A stretch of DNA of 64,000 nucleotides from Alkaliflexus imshenetskii DSM 15055 (GCF_000517065.1 NZ_KI912105.1:523635-587634), one strand, 5' to 3'; positions 39,479 through 49,013 are shown, counted from the stretch's first letter. A program made the numbers and translations. The notes: generated by a model not told the origin, from the sequence alone.

Positions 39479-39856
39479 TTAAAATGGCAAGTCATCCTGC
39501 GCTTCCGCAGGCGGAATATCTGTTTCCTGAAATGGCGGAGGAGCAGGAATTGCACCACCCTGTGCCGCTGCCACACTCTCTATGCGCCAGGCTTCTAAAC
39601 TGTTAAAATAGTTTACACGTCCATCCTTTTCCCATTTCCGGCCACGAACGTTAAATGATATTTTCATCTGATCGCCAAGTTGAAAAGAGTCGAGTAAAGA
39701 ACATTTATCCTGAGTTAGCTGGAATTTCAAGAAATCGTTCCAGTCGCTGTTGCGCTCATTCACCACTTCAATCACAAACTCACGCTTCTTAAAATTGGCA
39801 CTGATGTCAACGGTGTTCTCCTTAACAATCAGGGCTCCTGATATTTCAAAATTCAT
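39479..39856 (-). CDS. DUF3127 protein with SSB-like C-terminal tip
   Basis: The 125-residue protein has a predicted OB-like beta domain (about 1-95: VDISANFKKREFVIEVVNE ... FNVRGRKWEKDGRVNYFNSLEAWRIE). A Pro/Ala-rich flexible linker follows, then an acidic end DDLPF. DUF3127 has no established role. The layout of OB-like core, disordered linker and acidic-Pro-Phe tip mirrors single-stranded-DNA-binding protein, whose tip recruits repair partners. A nucleic-acid-related role is inference. It is convergent with the PD40 gene. Confidence 0.8.
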   Translation of the reverse strand: MNFEISGALIVKENTVDISANFKKREFVIEVVNERNSDWNDFLKFQLTQDKCSLLDSFQLGDQMKISFNVRGRKWEKDGRVNYFNSLEAWRIESVAAAQGGAIPAPPPFQETDIPPAEAQDDLPF

Positions 39857-39980
39857 CTATTAACTTTTAAACTTATTAATACAACGGTTATCTTTTGTGA
39901 ACGAACCTGCAAATATTTCAGGAGCCGGAAAACTAACCGGACTTAAGTTAGTCAACTCCTTACATCTTCAAAAAAGAGAA

Positions 39981-40442
39981 TTATTCAGCATCCACAATAA
40001 CAATCTTTTCAATTTTGTCGCCCGCCCTAATCTGATCTATCACATCAAGACCTTCGTAAACTTTACCAAAACAGGTATGGTTTCTGTCGAGGTGAGCGGT
40101 GTTTTTGCGGCTGTGACAGATAAAAAACTGTGAACCACCTGTGTTGCGACCGGCATGAGCCATGCTCAGCACACCGCGATCGTGAAACTGATTGTCACCA
40201 TCGAGTTCACAGTCGATTTTATAGCCCGGGCCACCAGTCCCCACGCGCGGATTTCCGGCTTCACGTGATAGAGGGCACCCTCCCTGAATCACAAAATCAG
40301 GGATAACGCGGTGAAACGATAAACCATCATAAAACCCCTCAGTAGCGAGTTTAATAAAATTTGCTACCGTTCCCGGCGCATCAGCATGGTAAAAGTTTAC
40401 CTTCATCACGCCTTTGGATGTATGAATTTCAGCACTTTGCAT
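39981..40442 (-). CDS. ppiB: Cyclophilin-type peptidyl-prolyl isomerase
   Basis: The 153-residue protein is a complete single-domain cyclophilin. It has FHRVIPDFVIQGG with the catalytic Arg, SMAHAGRNTGGSQFFI and HLDRNHTCFGKVYEGLDVI. There is no signal peptide, so it acts in the cytoplasm. Usual bacterial PpiB length is 145-170 residues. It is separated from DUF3127 by 124 nt and is divergent from the pRiA4b-type gene. Confidence 0.95.
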   Translation of the reverse strand: MQSAEIHTSKGVMKVNFYHADAPGTVANFIKLATEGFYDGLSFHRVIPDFVIQGGCPLSREAGNPRVGTGGPGYKIDCELDGDNQFHDRGVLSMAHAGRNTGGSQFFICHSRKNTAHLDRNHTCFGKVYEGLDVIDQIRAGDKIEKIVIVDAE

Positions 40443-40624
40443 AACACTATATTAATAATTGATAAATAATTTCTCAGTTTCACACTCAAAGTGTAAAAAT
40501 AACCAATTATAACGGGGCAGACAAAAGCCATTTCAATTTATTTTAAACAAACTGAGATTCATTTACATACAAAGACGATAACGACCGCAAGAAATTAATT
40601 ATCACTCCATTTGAATTAAATAAT

Positions 40625-40632
40625 TACATTTG
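40625..40632 (+). promoter_or_regulatory. TAnnTTTG box of the pRiA4b-type gene
   Basis: TACATTTG lies 20 nt before the ATG at 40653, matching the -7 consensus at a short-leader distance. Confidence 0.45.
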
Positions 40633-40652
40633 TATAAATTATTAACTTAACG

Positions 40653-41237
40653 ATGATACAAGTACCAGCGATATACCAAATTAAAATTACTCTGGATGGT
40701 GTTACACCAGCTGTCTGGAGACGTATTCAGGTGCCTTCAGACCTGTTTTTACACGATTTTCACAAAGTGATACAAACCACCATGGGCTGGGAAAATGCCC
40801 ATCTGCATCAATTTACAAAAAATGGTCGCACATTTGGTATTGCTGATGACGAACTGGAGATGTCAGACAAGTTTATGGATTACACATCCATCAGGCTTAT
40901 GGACATCCTGAAGAAGCGTGGCGAAGAGATTCAGTACATTTACGACTTTGGCGACAATTGGAAGCATAAAATACTGTTGGAGGAGATTCTGGAAGCGGCC
41001 AGCGATCAATACTATCCGATTTGTATCGAAGGAAAGCGTAATTGCCCGCCCGAGGATTGTGGTGGCTATACTGGTTATGCCGAACTGCTTAAAGTGATAA
41101 ACAAACCCGGACATCCGGAAAGAGATGAGTTACTTGAATGGCTTGGCGACGACTATGACCCTGAAGATTTTAACCTCGATATTGTTAATGAATTGTTGAT
41201 GGAAGATGATTTCGGGTGCTTACCTCTCATCGACTAA
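40653..41237 (+). CDS. Plasmid pRiA4b ORF-3 family protein
   Basis: The 194-residue protein matches the pRiA4b ORF-3-like/IS1096 TnpR-like family: YQIKITLDGVTPAVWRRIQVP, LHDFHKVIQTTMGWENAHLHQF, YIYDFGDNWKHKILLE and CPPEDCGGYTGYAELL. Despite the family's plasmid name it is common on chromosomes, and its function is unproven. The Cys/His pattern HLHQF with CPPEDCGG may bind a metal. It is monocistronic, with its own promoter box and a strong terminator. Confidence 0.88.
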   Translation: MIQVPAIYQIKITLDGVTPAVWRRIQVPSDLFLHDFHKVIQTTMGWENAHLHQFTKNGRTFGIADDELEMSDKFMDYTSIRLMDILKKRGEEIQYIYDFGDNWKHKILLEEILEAASDQYYPICIEGKRNCPPEDCGGYTGYAELLKVINKPGHPERDELLEWLGDDYDPEDFNLDIVNELLMEDDFGCLPLID

Positions 41238-41252
41238 TTCACTCCCTATAAC

Positions 41253-41292
41253 AAAAAAGCTGTAACATCTTAGTTGACGTTACAGCTTTTTT
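41253..41292. terminator. Bidirectional terminator between the pRiA4b-type and FKBP genes
   Basis: AAAAAAGCTGTAAC pairs perfectly with GTTACAGCTTTTTT around a 12-nt loop. The A/T tracts allow use in both directions between convergent genes. Confidence 0.9.
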
Positions 41293-41324
41293 GTTTGATG
41301 AATATCTTTTACTTCAAATATGGA

Positions 41325-42140
41325 TTACTCTTCAATTATTTCGAGCAATTCTACTTCGAAAATCAAAGTGGCATTAGGGCCAATGTCAGAACCTGCACCT
41401 CTTTCGCCATAGGCCAGTTCAGAAGGTATGTAAAGTTTCCATTTTGAACCAACAGGCATAAGCTGTAGCGCCTCGGTCCATCCGGGAATAACCTGATTGA
41501 GTCTGAAAGAAGCAGGCTCCCCACGTTCTACAGAACTGTCAAATACTTTACCATCGATAAGCATACCATGATAATGACATTTGATGCGGTCTGTTGATTG
41601 TGGTTTTGGGCCACTACCCTCAGTAATAATCTCGTACTGCAGTCCGCTCTCAAGCACAACAACACCTTCGCGTGTAGCGTTTTCAGCCAGAAAGGTGATG
41701 CCTTTTTGCGCACTCTCCTTTGCCAGTTTATTTGTCTCTGCGTCTTTTGCGGCTCTGGCTTTCTCAAAACTGGAACGAAGAAAAACATCGGCAGAAATGT
41801 CGGTAAAATAGGATTTACCATAAGCCAGTTCGTTGATAAAAGCTGTTTTAAACACCTTCTCGTCAAAACCCATGAACTGATCCTTGCGGAAATCAGTATA
41901 CCCTTCTCTCACGGCAGATTTTGAAAACATACGTGCAGCCGTTTTAGCATCAATCGAGTCAAACACTGAAGTCTCATCAAGTGCTTTTCTGAACTGTTGA
42001 GCCTCAAGAAAACCGAGCGCATAACTCACGCTGTCGATGTTGTCTTTAAGCACAACTTTACCTGCACCAGGAACTCGAGAACAAGAAACTGCGGCCAAAA
42101 GTGCTACTGAAACCGCAAATAAAAACAGATTTCTTTTCAT
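41325..42140 (-). CDS. FkpA-like FKBP-type peptidyl-prolyl isomerase lipoprotein
   Basis: The 271-residue protein has a lipoprotein signal (LLAAVSCSR, lipid Cys20) and an N-terminal helical dimerisation region ([15 protein letters not shown] ... ). The C-terminal FKBP domain is at about 165-265 ([29 protein letters not shown] ... [26 protein letters not shown]). FkpA-type proteins are periplasmic folding helpers. It is the downstream partner of a paralogue ending 53 nt upstream; the C-terminal halves are closely alike, indicating tandem duplication. Confidence 0.93.
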   Translation of the reverse strand: MKRNLFLFAVSVALLAAVSCSRVPGAGKVVLKDNIDSVSYALGFLEAQQFRKALDETSVFDSIDAKTAARMFSKSAVREGYTDFRKDQFMGFDEKVFKTAFINELAYGKSYFTDISADVFLRSSFEKARAAKDAETNKLAKESAQKGITFLAENATREGVVVLESGLQYEIITEGSGPKPQSTDRIKCHYHGMLIDGKVFDSSVERGEPASFRLNQVIPGWTEALQLMPVGSKWKLYIPSELAYGERGAGSDIGPNATLIFEVELLEIIEE

Positions 42141-42192
42141 ACAACTAATTGTTAAGAATTAAAGTTTAATGATTTATGTGTGTAATTTAAAA

Positions 42193-42786
42193 TTAGTTTT
42201 CGATGGCAATAAGCTCCACATCAAAAATCAAGGTAGCATTGGGACCAATAACGCCTCCGGCTCCTCGCGTGCCATAGGCAAGGTTAGAGGGTATATACAA
42301 ACGCCATTTGCTGCCTTCGTTCATCAGCTGAAGCGCTTCTACCCATCCCTGAATAACGCCATTTACAGGAAACACAGCAGGCTCGCCACGCTGTACTGAA
42401 CTGTCAAACACAGTGCCGTCAATCAAGGTACCATGATAATGGCACTTTACGCTATCTTCGGCGCTGGGACGCTCCCCTGTTCCATCATTCAAAATTTCAT
42501 ACTGAAGGCCACTCTCTAAAACAACCACACCTTCTTTTTTAGCATTCTCAACTAAAAAAGCTTCCCCTTCTATGGTAGCTGCCTCATGCTTCTTCGATTC
42601 CAAAGCCATAAAATGCTGCTGAAGCAATTGATTGGCTTCATTCATATCCATCAACGGAGTACCATTCTCCAAAGCGGCTTTCATTCCTGAAACAAAATCA
42701 TCATAATTAACAGACTCCATTCCGGAAGCCATCAAATTTCTGGCAATATTCATTCCCAGTGCGTAACTTACATTGTCCATGCTCAT
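42193..42786 (-). CDS. FKBP-type peptidyl-prolyl isomerase (paralogue, no signal peptide)
   Basis: The 197-residue protein has the same layout as the next gene: a short helical part (SYALGMNIARNLMASGMESVNYDDFVSGM) and an FKBP domain (DSVKCHYHGTLIDGTVFDSSVQRGEPAVF ... [26 protein letters not shown]). It begins directly with MSMDNVSYALG and lacks a signal peptide, so it is probably cytoplasmic. It is divergent from the MscS gene. Confidence 0.93.
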   Translation of the reverse strand: MSMDNVSYALGMNIARNLMASGMESVNYDDFVSGMKAALENGTPLMDMNEANQLLQQHFMALESKKHEAATIEGEAFLVENAKKEGVVVLESGLQYEILNDGTGERPSAEDSVKCHYHGTLIDGTVFDSSVQRGEPAVFPVNGVIQGWVEALQLMNEGSKWRLYIPSNLAYGTRGAGGVIGPNATLIFDVELIAIEN

Positions 42787-42855
42787 CTATTACATAATAT
42801 TAAAAAATCCCCGAAAGGTACAATAAATTTCCTTTTCAATTTGTATTTTGAAGTT

Positions 42856-42863
42856 TACATTTG
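42856..42863 (+). promoter_or_regulatory. TAnnTTTG box of the MscS-type gene
   Basis: TACATTTG lies 75 nt before the ATG at 42939 in the 152-bp divergent spacer and matches the -7 consensus. Confidence 0.4.
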
Positions 42864-42938
42864 ATAGACCAAAACAACTCATCAGGGGTTGTAAACATTG
42901 TGCTAGCCATCCCATAAACTTTTTCAACACCAACAAGA

Positions 42939-44795
42939 ATGAAAAAACGCCAAATATTACCCTTTCTAGCCCTTCTATTTGCGCCATTATTATCAACAGC
43001 GCAGAACGATTCTATTTATGAGCGGCTGATACATTTCAAAAAACTGGTTGAAAATGCGGGGTTTACGGATGAAGCTGATTCACTTCAAAAAACAGATTTG
43101 ATAACCCATATCAACACGCTCATAGAATATGAATCGAGTTTAATGACGCTTAGCCAAACTGCCACCGCAGAGGAAATGCGCGACACCGAGACTAAAGAGG
43201 CTGAACTCATCAGCGGATTGCAATCTCTAAAGAAAAAGGCGGCGGGCGTGCCTGTCATTCTTTTTAAGGATACACTGTTTCACATCTATACCGGAACTGG
43301 CAATTTAACTGCAGACGAAAGGGCTGCCAACATCACGCGACGCATCAACAATATCTATGATGATTTTACCTTAAAAGATTCTCTAATTGTTTTAAACACC
43401 GAACGTAGCGCCGACATCGTGTTTCACGACATAATTTTAATGAGTGTTACAAATGAAGATGCCGCCTGGGAGTTTAGCAGCAAAGAGAACGTTGCACAGG
43501 AATACGTCAAAATTATTACTGCATCCATTGTGGATGAAAAAGAAAAGGATAACATCACTCTGTTTTTGATTCGTGTTGGGCTTGTAATATTGGTAATTAC
43601 AGGCATATATCTGCTTATCTGGGGTATTAACAAGGGTCATAGGCGCATGACAAGGTTTATCACCCGAAACAAGGATAAGTGGTTAAAAAATCTGGCCTAT
43701 AAAGATTACACTTTCTTGTCGGCCGAACAGGAGCTACGCCTTGTGTTTGTGTTATTCAACCTCTTAAAGTGGTTCATGATTCTGATGTCGTTATACCTGG
43801 TGCTACCTCTTGTTTTTAGCATATTTCCATTTACGCGTGGCTGGGCAAACATCCTTTTCAAACTGGTATGGTCACCTTTTAAAGGAATTTTTATAGGCAT
43901 CTGGGATTACATTCCCAATCTCTTCACCATACTGGTTATCTATTTAGTAATGAAATACTTCATCAGATTTGTGAAGTACATTTTTTCTGAAATAGAATCA
44001 GAAAAACTTAAGATTTCGGGTTTTCATATCGATTGGGCTCAACCAACCTATAGCATCATTCGTTTTTTGCTGTATGCCTTCATGTTTATCCTCATCTTTC
44101 CTTATTTGCCGGGCTCCGATTCAGAAATCTTTAGAGGTGTATCAGTATTTCTAGGTATCCTCTTCTCGCTGGGCTCATCCACTGCCATTTCAAATATGAT
44201 AGCCGGATTGGTAATCACCTATATGCGACCCTTTAAAATTGGCGACCGCATAAAAATTGGCGACATGACGGGAGATGTGATGGAGAAGACACTTTTGGTT
44301 ACGCGGCTGAAAACGGTAAAAAATGAAGAGATTACCATACCCAATGCATCTGTGTTAAGCGGAAATACTGTAAACTATTCGGTTCACGCACGGGAAGAAG
44401 GTCTCATCATCCACACCACCGTAACCATAGGTTACGACGTGCCATGGAAGCACATGCACGAGGCTTTAATAGAAGCCGCAGCGCGTACAGCAGCAGTACT
44501 CAAAAATCCTGAACCTTTTGTTTTACAGACTGCCCTAGATGATTTTTACGTGTCGTACCAGCTAAATGCCTTTACACGAGAGGCACAACGTCAGGCATTT
44601 GTATATTCAGACCTACACAAACACATTCAGGATGTATGCAACGAACGGGGCATTGAGATACTCTCGCCGCACTACCGGGCACAAAGAGACGGGAATATGA
44701 CCACAATTCCGGCAGACTATCTTAAACCAGATTATGATGCGCCCTCATTCAGGGTTGAAAACAGAACACAAAATGATGCTAAACATGACATATAA
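42939..44795 (+). CDS. MscS-family mechanosensitive channel with periplasmic N-terminal domain
   Basis: The 618-residue protein has a signal peptide (LLSTAQND, to about residue 22) and a periplasmic helical domain (about 25-205). Several membrane helices (first near 205-226, then 275-300, 320-345, 370-430) lead to the pore helix and the MscS core (SLGSSTAISNMIAGLVITYMRPFKIGDRIKIGDMTGDV ... EITIPNASVLSGNTVNYS, about 405-490). Such channels release osmolytes on membrane tension. The N-terminal extension is larger than in E. coli MscS. The gene overlaps the DUF6807 gene. Confidence 0.92.
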   Translation: MKKRQILPFLALLFAPLLSTAQNDSIYERLIHFKKLVENAGFTDEADSLQKTDLITHINTLIEYESSLMTLSQTATAEEMRDTETKEAELISGLQSLKKKAAGVPVILFKDTLFHIYTGTGNLTADERAANITRRINNIYDDFTLKDSLIVLNTERSADIVFHDIILMSVTNEDAAWEFSSKENVAQEYVKIITASIVDEKEKDNITLFLIRVGLVILVITGIYLLIWGINKGHRRMTRFITRNKDKWLKNLAYKDYTFLSAEQELRLVFVLFNLLKWFMILMSLYLVLPLVFSIFPFTRGWANILFKLVWSPFKGIFIGIWDYIPNLFTILVIYLVMKYFIRFVKYIFSEIESEKLKISGFHIDWAQPTYSIIRFLLYAFMFILIFPYLPGSDSEIFRGVSVFLGILFSLGSSTAISNMIAGLVITYMRPFKIGDRIKIGDMTGDVMEKTLLVTRLKTVKNEEITIPNASVLSGNTVNYSVHAREEGLIIHTTVTIGYDVPWKHMHEALIEAAARTAAVLKNPEPFVLQTALDDFYVSYQLNAFTREAQRQAFVYSDLHKHIQDVCNERGIEILSPHYRAQRDGNMTTIPADYLKPDYDAPSFRVENRTQNDAKHDI

Positions 44796-46029
44796 AAACG
44801 GACTGTTTCTAATTTTTATGCTCCTGACAGGGTCAGTTCTGTGGAGTCAACCAATTGCATTTTTAAAAGTTGACGCGGGCAATCATCAAAGAGAAAACAC
44901 TCTGGTATCAGTTGTCATCAGCAACAAGCTAAACTTGTCTGATAAATGCATACAACTGTTTGAAATTACCGGAGACGGACTCAAACCAACACCCTTTCAG
45001 ATAAAATCAGTTGACGCCGTTGAACTATGGTGGGTACTCGATGGCATCACAGCAAAAAAGCAATTGCGAAGCTACGAACTCCACATTGGAGAAACACCTT
45101 CTGCTACCGCACCAAACGAGCAATTTGTGAGAGACGCCACATCCTACCTTTTTCTGAATCATACACATAAGGCTCTCAAATACAACTTTGCCCCTGCCCC
45201 GGTACCCTCAGGCGTTGACAAAGCATTCTCGCGTAGCGGATATGTACATCCACTTTACAGTCCATCGGGCAAAACGCTCACCTACATACAACCACCGGAT
45301 CACATTCACCATTATGGGTTATGGAATGCCTGGACCAGAACACAGTTTGAAACTAGATCGGTTGATTTCTGGAATCTGGGACAAAAACAAGGAAGAGTTG
45401 ATTACATCGCTACCATACACACCCTCACAGGTGACATTTTTTCCTCACTTAAAGCTCTACATCACCACAAAGTGGTTAACACAGATGAGAAAAATGACAT
45501 TGCACTGCTCGAAACATTGGAATTAACGCATTACAACGCGTTACAGGAGGTTTATGTAACCGATTACACCTCAACATATAACTGTGTCAGCACGCAGGGA
45601 CTTTTTCTCGAGGAATACAGATATGGTGGATTTGTGTTCAGAGGAAGTGAAACATGGAATCCTAAAACGGTGGAGATGCTGACCTCTGAGGGCAAAAACC
45701 AATCCAACTGCGATGACGCGCGGGCACGCTGGTGTCTTGTAAATGAAATAGCAGATGGTGGAGCCGGTATTTTGCTGATGAGTCATCCTCATAATTTCAA
45801 CCATCCGGAACCACTCCGCACCTGGGAGCCAGGTGCAAACAAAGGAGAAGCCAACATATTCATAAATTTCAGCCCAATCAGAAACAGCAGCTGGGAAATG
45901 AAGTATGGCCAAAACTACACGTTAAGATATCGTATCGTAACCTTTAACGGTAAGATGTGTCAGGAAACAGCTGAAAAGTATTGGATAGATTTTGCCCATC
46001 CACCTGTGGTTGAAATGAGTCTGCCTTAA
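44773..46029 (+). CDS. DUF6807 (PmoA-like) secreted protein
   Basis: The start lies within the last codons of the MscS gene: ATGs at 44773, 44776 and 44785 are all possible, the last giving the neatest signal peptide (MTYKNGLFLIFMLLTGSVLWSQ). The roughly 415-residue protein has the DUF6807 core: PPDHIHHYGLWNAWTRTQFE ... FWNLGQKQGRVDY, then FVFRGSETWNP and HPHNFNHPEPLRTWEP. These proteins are frequent in polysaccharide-degrading Bacteroidota and probably have a galactose-mutarotase-like fold; the substrate is unknown. The ORF shares an operon with MscS only by overlap, and a functional link is not evident. Confidence 0.8.
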   Translation: MMLNMTYKNGLFLIFMLLTGSVLWSQPIAFLKVDAGNHQRENTLVSVVISNKLNLSDKCIQLFEITGDGLKPTPFQIKSVDAVELWWVLDGITAKKQLRSYELHIGETPSATAPNEQFVRDATSYLFLNHTHKALKYNFAPAPVPSGVDKAFSRSGYVHPLYSPSGKTLTYIQPPDHIHHYGLWNAWTRTQFETRSVDFWNLGQKQGRVDYIATIHTLTGDIFSSLKALHHHKVVNTDEKNDIALLETLELTHYNALQEVYVTDYTSTYNCVSTQGLFLEEYRYGGFVFRGSETWNPKTVEMLTSEGKNQSNCDDARARWCLVNEIADGGAGILLMSHPHNFNHPEPLRTWEPGANKGEANIFINFSPIRNSSWEMKYGQNYTLRYRIVTFNGKMCQETAEKYWIDFAHPPVVEMSLP

Positions 46030-46032
46030 CTC

Positions 46033-46692
46033 TCAGACCTTCATTGCCCTTAACATTTCACGCTTTCCGGGCGGCCCCTGAAGCCTCTCAACTTTAAAAC
46101 CGGCCGATTGCATAAATCGTCGTACCACTCCCTTGGCACAATAGGTGGTTAGAATTGCGCCATTGCGCATGGCCTTGAATAGCATCTGAAAAACCGATTC
46201 GCTCCACATTTCCGGCTGTTTTTCAGGTGCAAAGGCATCAAAATAGACCAAATCATAAGTCGAATCAACTGAAAACATCAATAAATCGGCTTCCATTTTG
46301 GTGAGATAAAACCCATTGGCAATCTTTACTTCACGATTCCAGTCGGCAGTATGTATCTGGCCAAACCATTCGCCTGCCGATGGATGCGGAACAACTGATG
46401 GATAATTTATTACTGCAAGCAAATCGTTGGGCACCGGAAACTTTTCCAATGTATGATAATGAATCACCCTTTCAGCTTTATGTGTGAGCGTTAAAAGCGC
46501 ATTCAATCCTGTGCCAAAGCCAATTTCCAGAATATGGATATCATTTTTGCAGACCATCTTTAAACCAGCATCAATAAAAACATGTAATGACTCTTGCACC
46601 GCACCATTCATCGAATGGTAATGCTCATTCAAGTCAGGTCTGTACAATGTAGAGCTGCCATCAGCAGATACTTTAACTTCAATATTTTTCAT
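46033..46692 (-). CDS. mnmD: tRNA 5-methylaminomethyl-2-thiouridine methyltransferase MnmD
   Basis: The 219-residue protein matches the stand-alone MnmC N-terminal domain (DUF752/MnmD). It has HYHSMNGAVQESLHVFIDAGL, the SAM motif ILEIGFGTGLNALLT, DLVYFDAFAPEKQPEMWS and CAKGVVRRFMQSAGFKVERLQGPPGKREMLRA. It methylates nm5(s2)U34 of tRNA wobble positions. The FAD-dependent MnmC C-terminal half is absent, as usual in this form. It is preceded, in gene sense, by structured leader copy 2 (46693-46812). Confidence 0.93.
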   Translation of the reverse strand: MKNIEVKVSADGSSTLYRPDLNEHYHSMNGAVQESLHVFIDAGLKMVCKNDIHILEIGFGTGLNALLTLTHKAERVIHYHTLEKFPVPNDLLAVINYPSVVPHPSAGEWFGQIHTADWNREVKIANGFYLTKMEADLLMFSVDSTYDLVYFDAFAPEKQPEMWSESVFQMLFKAMRNGAILTTYCAKGVVRRFMQSAGFKVERLQGPPGKREMLRAMKV

Positions 46693-46812
46693 CTATCTAT
46701 AATCTGCATTTCAATTGCCAGAACTTGTCCCGATTTATCGGGATGGAACTTGGTATTATAGTCATCCTTGTGTATGAGAGTCAGGCTCTCATTGCTCGCT
46801 TTAATGTACTTT
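46693..46812 (-). promoter_or_regulatory. Structured leader repeat, copy 2 (before mnmD)
   Basis: Read on the minus strand it matches copy 1 and copy 3. It has the ATTAAAGCGAGC box, hairpin 1 (TGAGAG with CTCTCA, 46775-46791) and AGTTCC. Hairpin 2 (TCCCGA/TCGGGA, 46728-46743) and CAAGTTCTGG follow, with the mnmD start 25 nt later. It fills the space between the MATE gene end and mnmD. Confidence 0.6.
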
Positions 46813-46834
46813 AAGGACAAAGCTCTGTTTAACA

Positions 46835-48265
46835 TTAGCTCTTTTTGATAAAGAATTGTTGCCGCAGCCTTGAAGGTATCAGATATATTAACCTGCTACC
46901 GAGGTGACCCATCCTGTTATCTCCTCCATGGCGCAAAACCAGTATAAACCATAATGGCAAAACAATGCCCTTAAAGACACTGGTGAGCGATATGGCCCAC
47001 CAAACACCAAACAAACCCAATGCAGGAAAAGATATCAGCAAGTATGCCAATGGCACTCTTGAACCGGTAAAGAGGATGCCCACCAATGATGGCGGCACAG
47101 TTTGCCCCACCCCATTAAAAGCACCACGGGTGGTTATTTCGTAAATCATAAACAGCTGTGAAACGGCCAGAATATAGAGATAAATTGCACCCAATCTCTG
47201 CGATTCAGGGTCTTTCAGAAACAGAGAGAATATCTCTTTCCCAAACAAGAGAAACAGCGCTGTAACCATTAATCCAAGCACGGTACCAATCAACAAAGTA
47301 TAACGGTAACCAGTGCGAATGCGATCCCAACGTCCGGCGCCATAATTTTGCCCGGTAAAACTACCAAGTGCAGTGGCAAAGCCTGAGGAAGTCATCCATG
47401 AGAGGGCCTCAATTTGTGCCCCGATGCTTTGAACCGCAATGGCCACAGCACCAAAGCCAGCAACAATACGCGCCAGAAAAATGGCAAATACCGCAAACAG
47501 CGCACTTTCAGAAGCCACCGGAATGCCGAGTGCAAAAATCCGGCGTGAGATACCCCCATCAAATTTGAATTTCCGCAAATAGAGAGGCATCATCTCCTCC
47601 AACAGAATTAACCGATAAAAGAATATAGCAAAAACCAGAAATTGCGACATAAAAGTGGCCCATGCAGCACCCACCACACCCATTGCGGGAATTGGCCCAA
47701 AACCGAAGATAAACAGCGGGTCGAGCACAAGGTTAAGTGCCACACCGGCTGTCATATACCAAAACGGTGATCGACTGTTTCCCATGCCGTTATAAATACC
47801 GGCAAAAGTGGGGTTGACAAATGAAAAAACAAAGCCCATTGCCATAATGCGCAAATAGGATGCTGCATCGGTATTGACTTGTACAGAAGGCAGTCCAAAA
47901 AAACCTATGAGAACAGGCGTGAATAAAAGGACAACAACTGCCAAAAGCGCAGAGATTAATACGGCCCAGAACAAAGCATGCCTTACAAAGCGCAAGGCGA
48001 GTGCACTATCCTTTCGACCCAATGATTGCGACACCCCCACTTCAGCTCCCACTCTGGTAATCAACAACAACGAAATACCAAACCAGGTGTAGAAGCCGGC
48101 AACACCAACTGCCGCAACAGCATCCTCGCCCAACATGCCCAGCCAAAGCATATCGGTGAGATTATAGGTCATCTGCATAAAAGATGAACCTATTGTAGGA
48201 ATTGCCAGTCTGAAAAGATGACGAAGGATTGGCCCGTTGGTAAGATCAATGTATTTGCTGCCCAT
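46835..48265 (-). CDS. MATE-family efflux transporter
   Basis: From MGSKYIDLTNGPILRHLF (48265) the protein is 476 residues with about twelve hydrophobic segments and MATE motifs (LAIPTIGSSFMQMTYNLTDMLWLGMLGEDAVAAVG; the mirrored second half begins LGIPVASESALFAVF). MATE proteins export drugs or metabolites using Na+ or H+. The upstream ATG at 48310 is rejected because it adds a non-family segment. It is downstream of the aldolase gene on the same strand, with an 82-nt gap. Confidence 0.93.
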   Translation of the reverse strand: MGSKYIDLTNGPILRHLFRLAIPTIGSSFMQMTYNLTDMLWLGMLGEDAVAAVGVAGFYTWFGISLLLITRVGAEVGVSQSLGRKDSALALRFVRHALFWAVLISALLAVVVLLFTPVLIGFFGLPSVQVNTDAASYLRIMAMGFVFSFVNPTFAGIYNGMGNSRSPFWYMTAGVALNLVLDPLFIFGFGPIPAMGVVGAAWATFMSQFLVFAIFFYRLILLEEMMPLYLRKFKFDGGISRRIFALGIPVASESALFAVFAIFLARIVAGFGAVAIAVQSIGAQIEALSWMTSSGFATALGSFTGQNYGAGRWDRIRTGYRYTLLIGTVLGLMVTALFLLFGKEIFSLFLKDPESQRLGAIYLYILAVSQLFMIYEITTRGAFNGVGQTVPPSLVGILFTGSRVPLAYLLISFPALGLFGVWWAISLTSVFKGIVLPLWFILVLRHGGDNRMGHLGSRLIYLIPSRLRQQFFIKKS

Positions 48266-48347
48266 AAGAGCGCAAAAGTACAAAAAAACCATGCAGCAGC
48301 GCGCTGACATAGGTCATTTCGCACTGCCGCATGGCAATTCTGGTGAG

Positions 48348-49013
48348 TTAATATTTTATGTCGTAAAACTCGGCACCATCACGCGAAAACCAATCCACAT
48401 TCATATCGGTGAGCGGATGGCTTCTGAGTCGCTCAAGCACCTCATAGCAAACTGTAACGGCGTAACAGCCTGTTAAAGTCACACGATGCACCTGATCCAC
48501 TGTTTTAAAACTGGCAGCCAGCACCTTGGTTGGCATCTTGTAGTCGTTAAAACTCTTCACAATATGTTGCACCACTTCGATACCGTGTGAGGAAATATTG
48601 TCGAGACGGCTCACATAAGGCGCCACATAATTGGCACCGGCACGCGCAGCAACCAATGCTTGCAGGTGGGTATACACCGCAGTAGCTGTAACTTTCAGCC
48701 CTCGCTTTTTGAGCATGGGCATGGCTTTGTAACCCTCTTCGGTGACGGGAATTTTAGCGTAGAAATTCACATGTTCACCAAGAAATTCCTGGTAACGCAA
48801 GGCCTCGTCGAGCATGCGGTCGGCTTTGTTGCTGATCAGTTGAACATGCAACATTTTCTCACCTACCAGCTCTTTAAGTCGTGGCAACAGTTTGGTCAAT
48901 GGTCGCCCTTCGGTAGCAATTATCGATGGATTGGTTGTAACCCCTTCCAAGGGAAAATAAGAGAACAGCTTTTCAAGCTCATCCAGATTGGCACTATCGG
49001 CAAGAAACAACAT
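48348..49013 (-). CDS. fsa: Fructose-6-phosphate aldolase/transaldolase-like protein
   Basis: The 221-residue protein is a compact TalC/FSA-type aldolase: MLFLADSANLDELEKLF, EGVTTNPSIIA, the Schiff-base lysine in NFYAKIPVTEEGYKAM, and ANYVAPYVSRLDNI. It interconverts fructose-6-phosphate with dihydroxyacetone and glyceraldehyde-3-phosphate, or acts as a transaldolase; sequence alone does not decide. The TTNPSI and KIPVT motifs are intact. It lies downstream of the repeat array at 49127. Confidence 0.85.
   Translation of the reverse strand: MLFLADSANLDELEKLFSYFPLEGVTTNPSIIATEGRPLTKLLPRLKELVGEKMLHVQLISNKADRMLDEALRYQEFLGEHVNFYAKIPVTEEGYKAMPMLKKRGLKVTATAVYTHLQALVAARAGANYVAPYVSRLDNISSHGIEVVQHIVKSFNDYKMPTKVLAASFKTVDQVHRVTLTGCYAVTVCYEVLERLRSHPLTDMNVDWFSRDGAEFYDIKY

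Noticed and set aside
40653-41237. Plasmid or transposon insertion suggested by the pRiA4b/IS1096 family name
   Set aside because: No inverted repeats, transposase or target duplication flank the gene, and the family is common on chromosomes.
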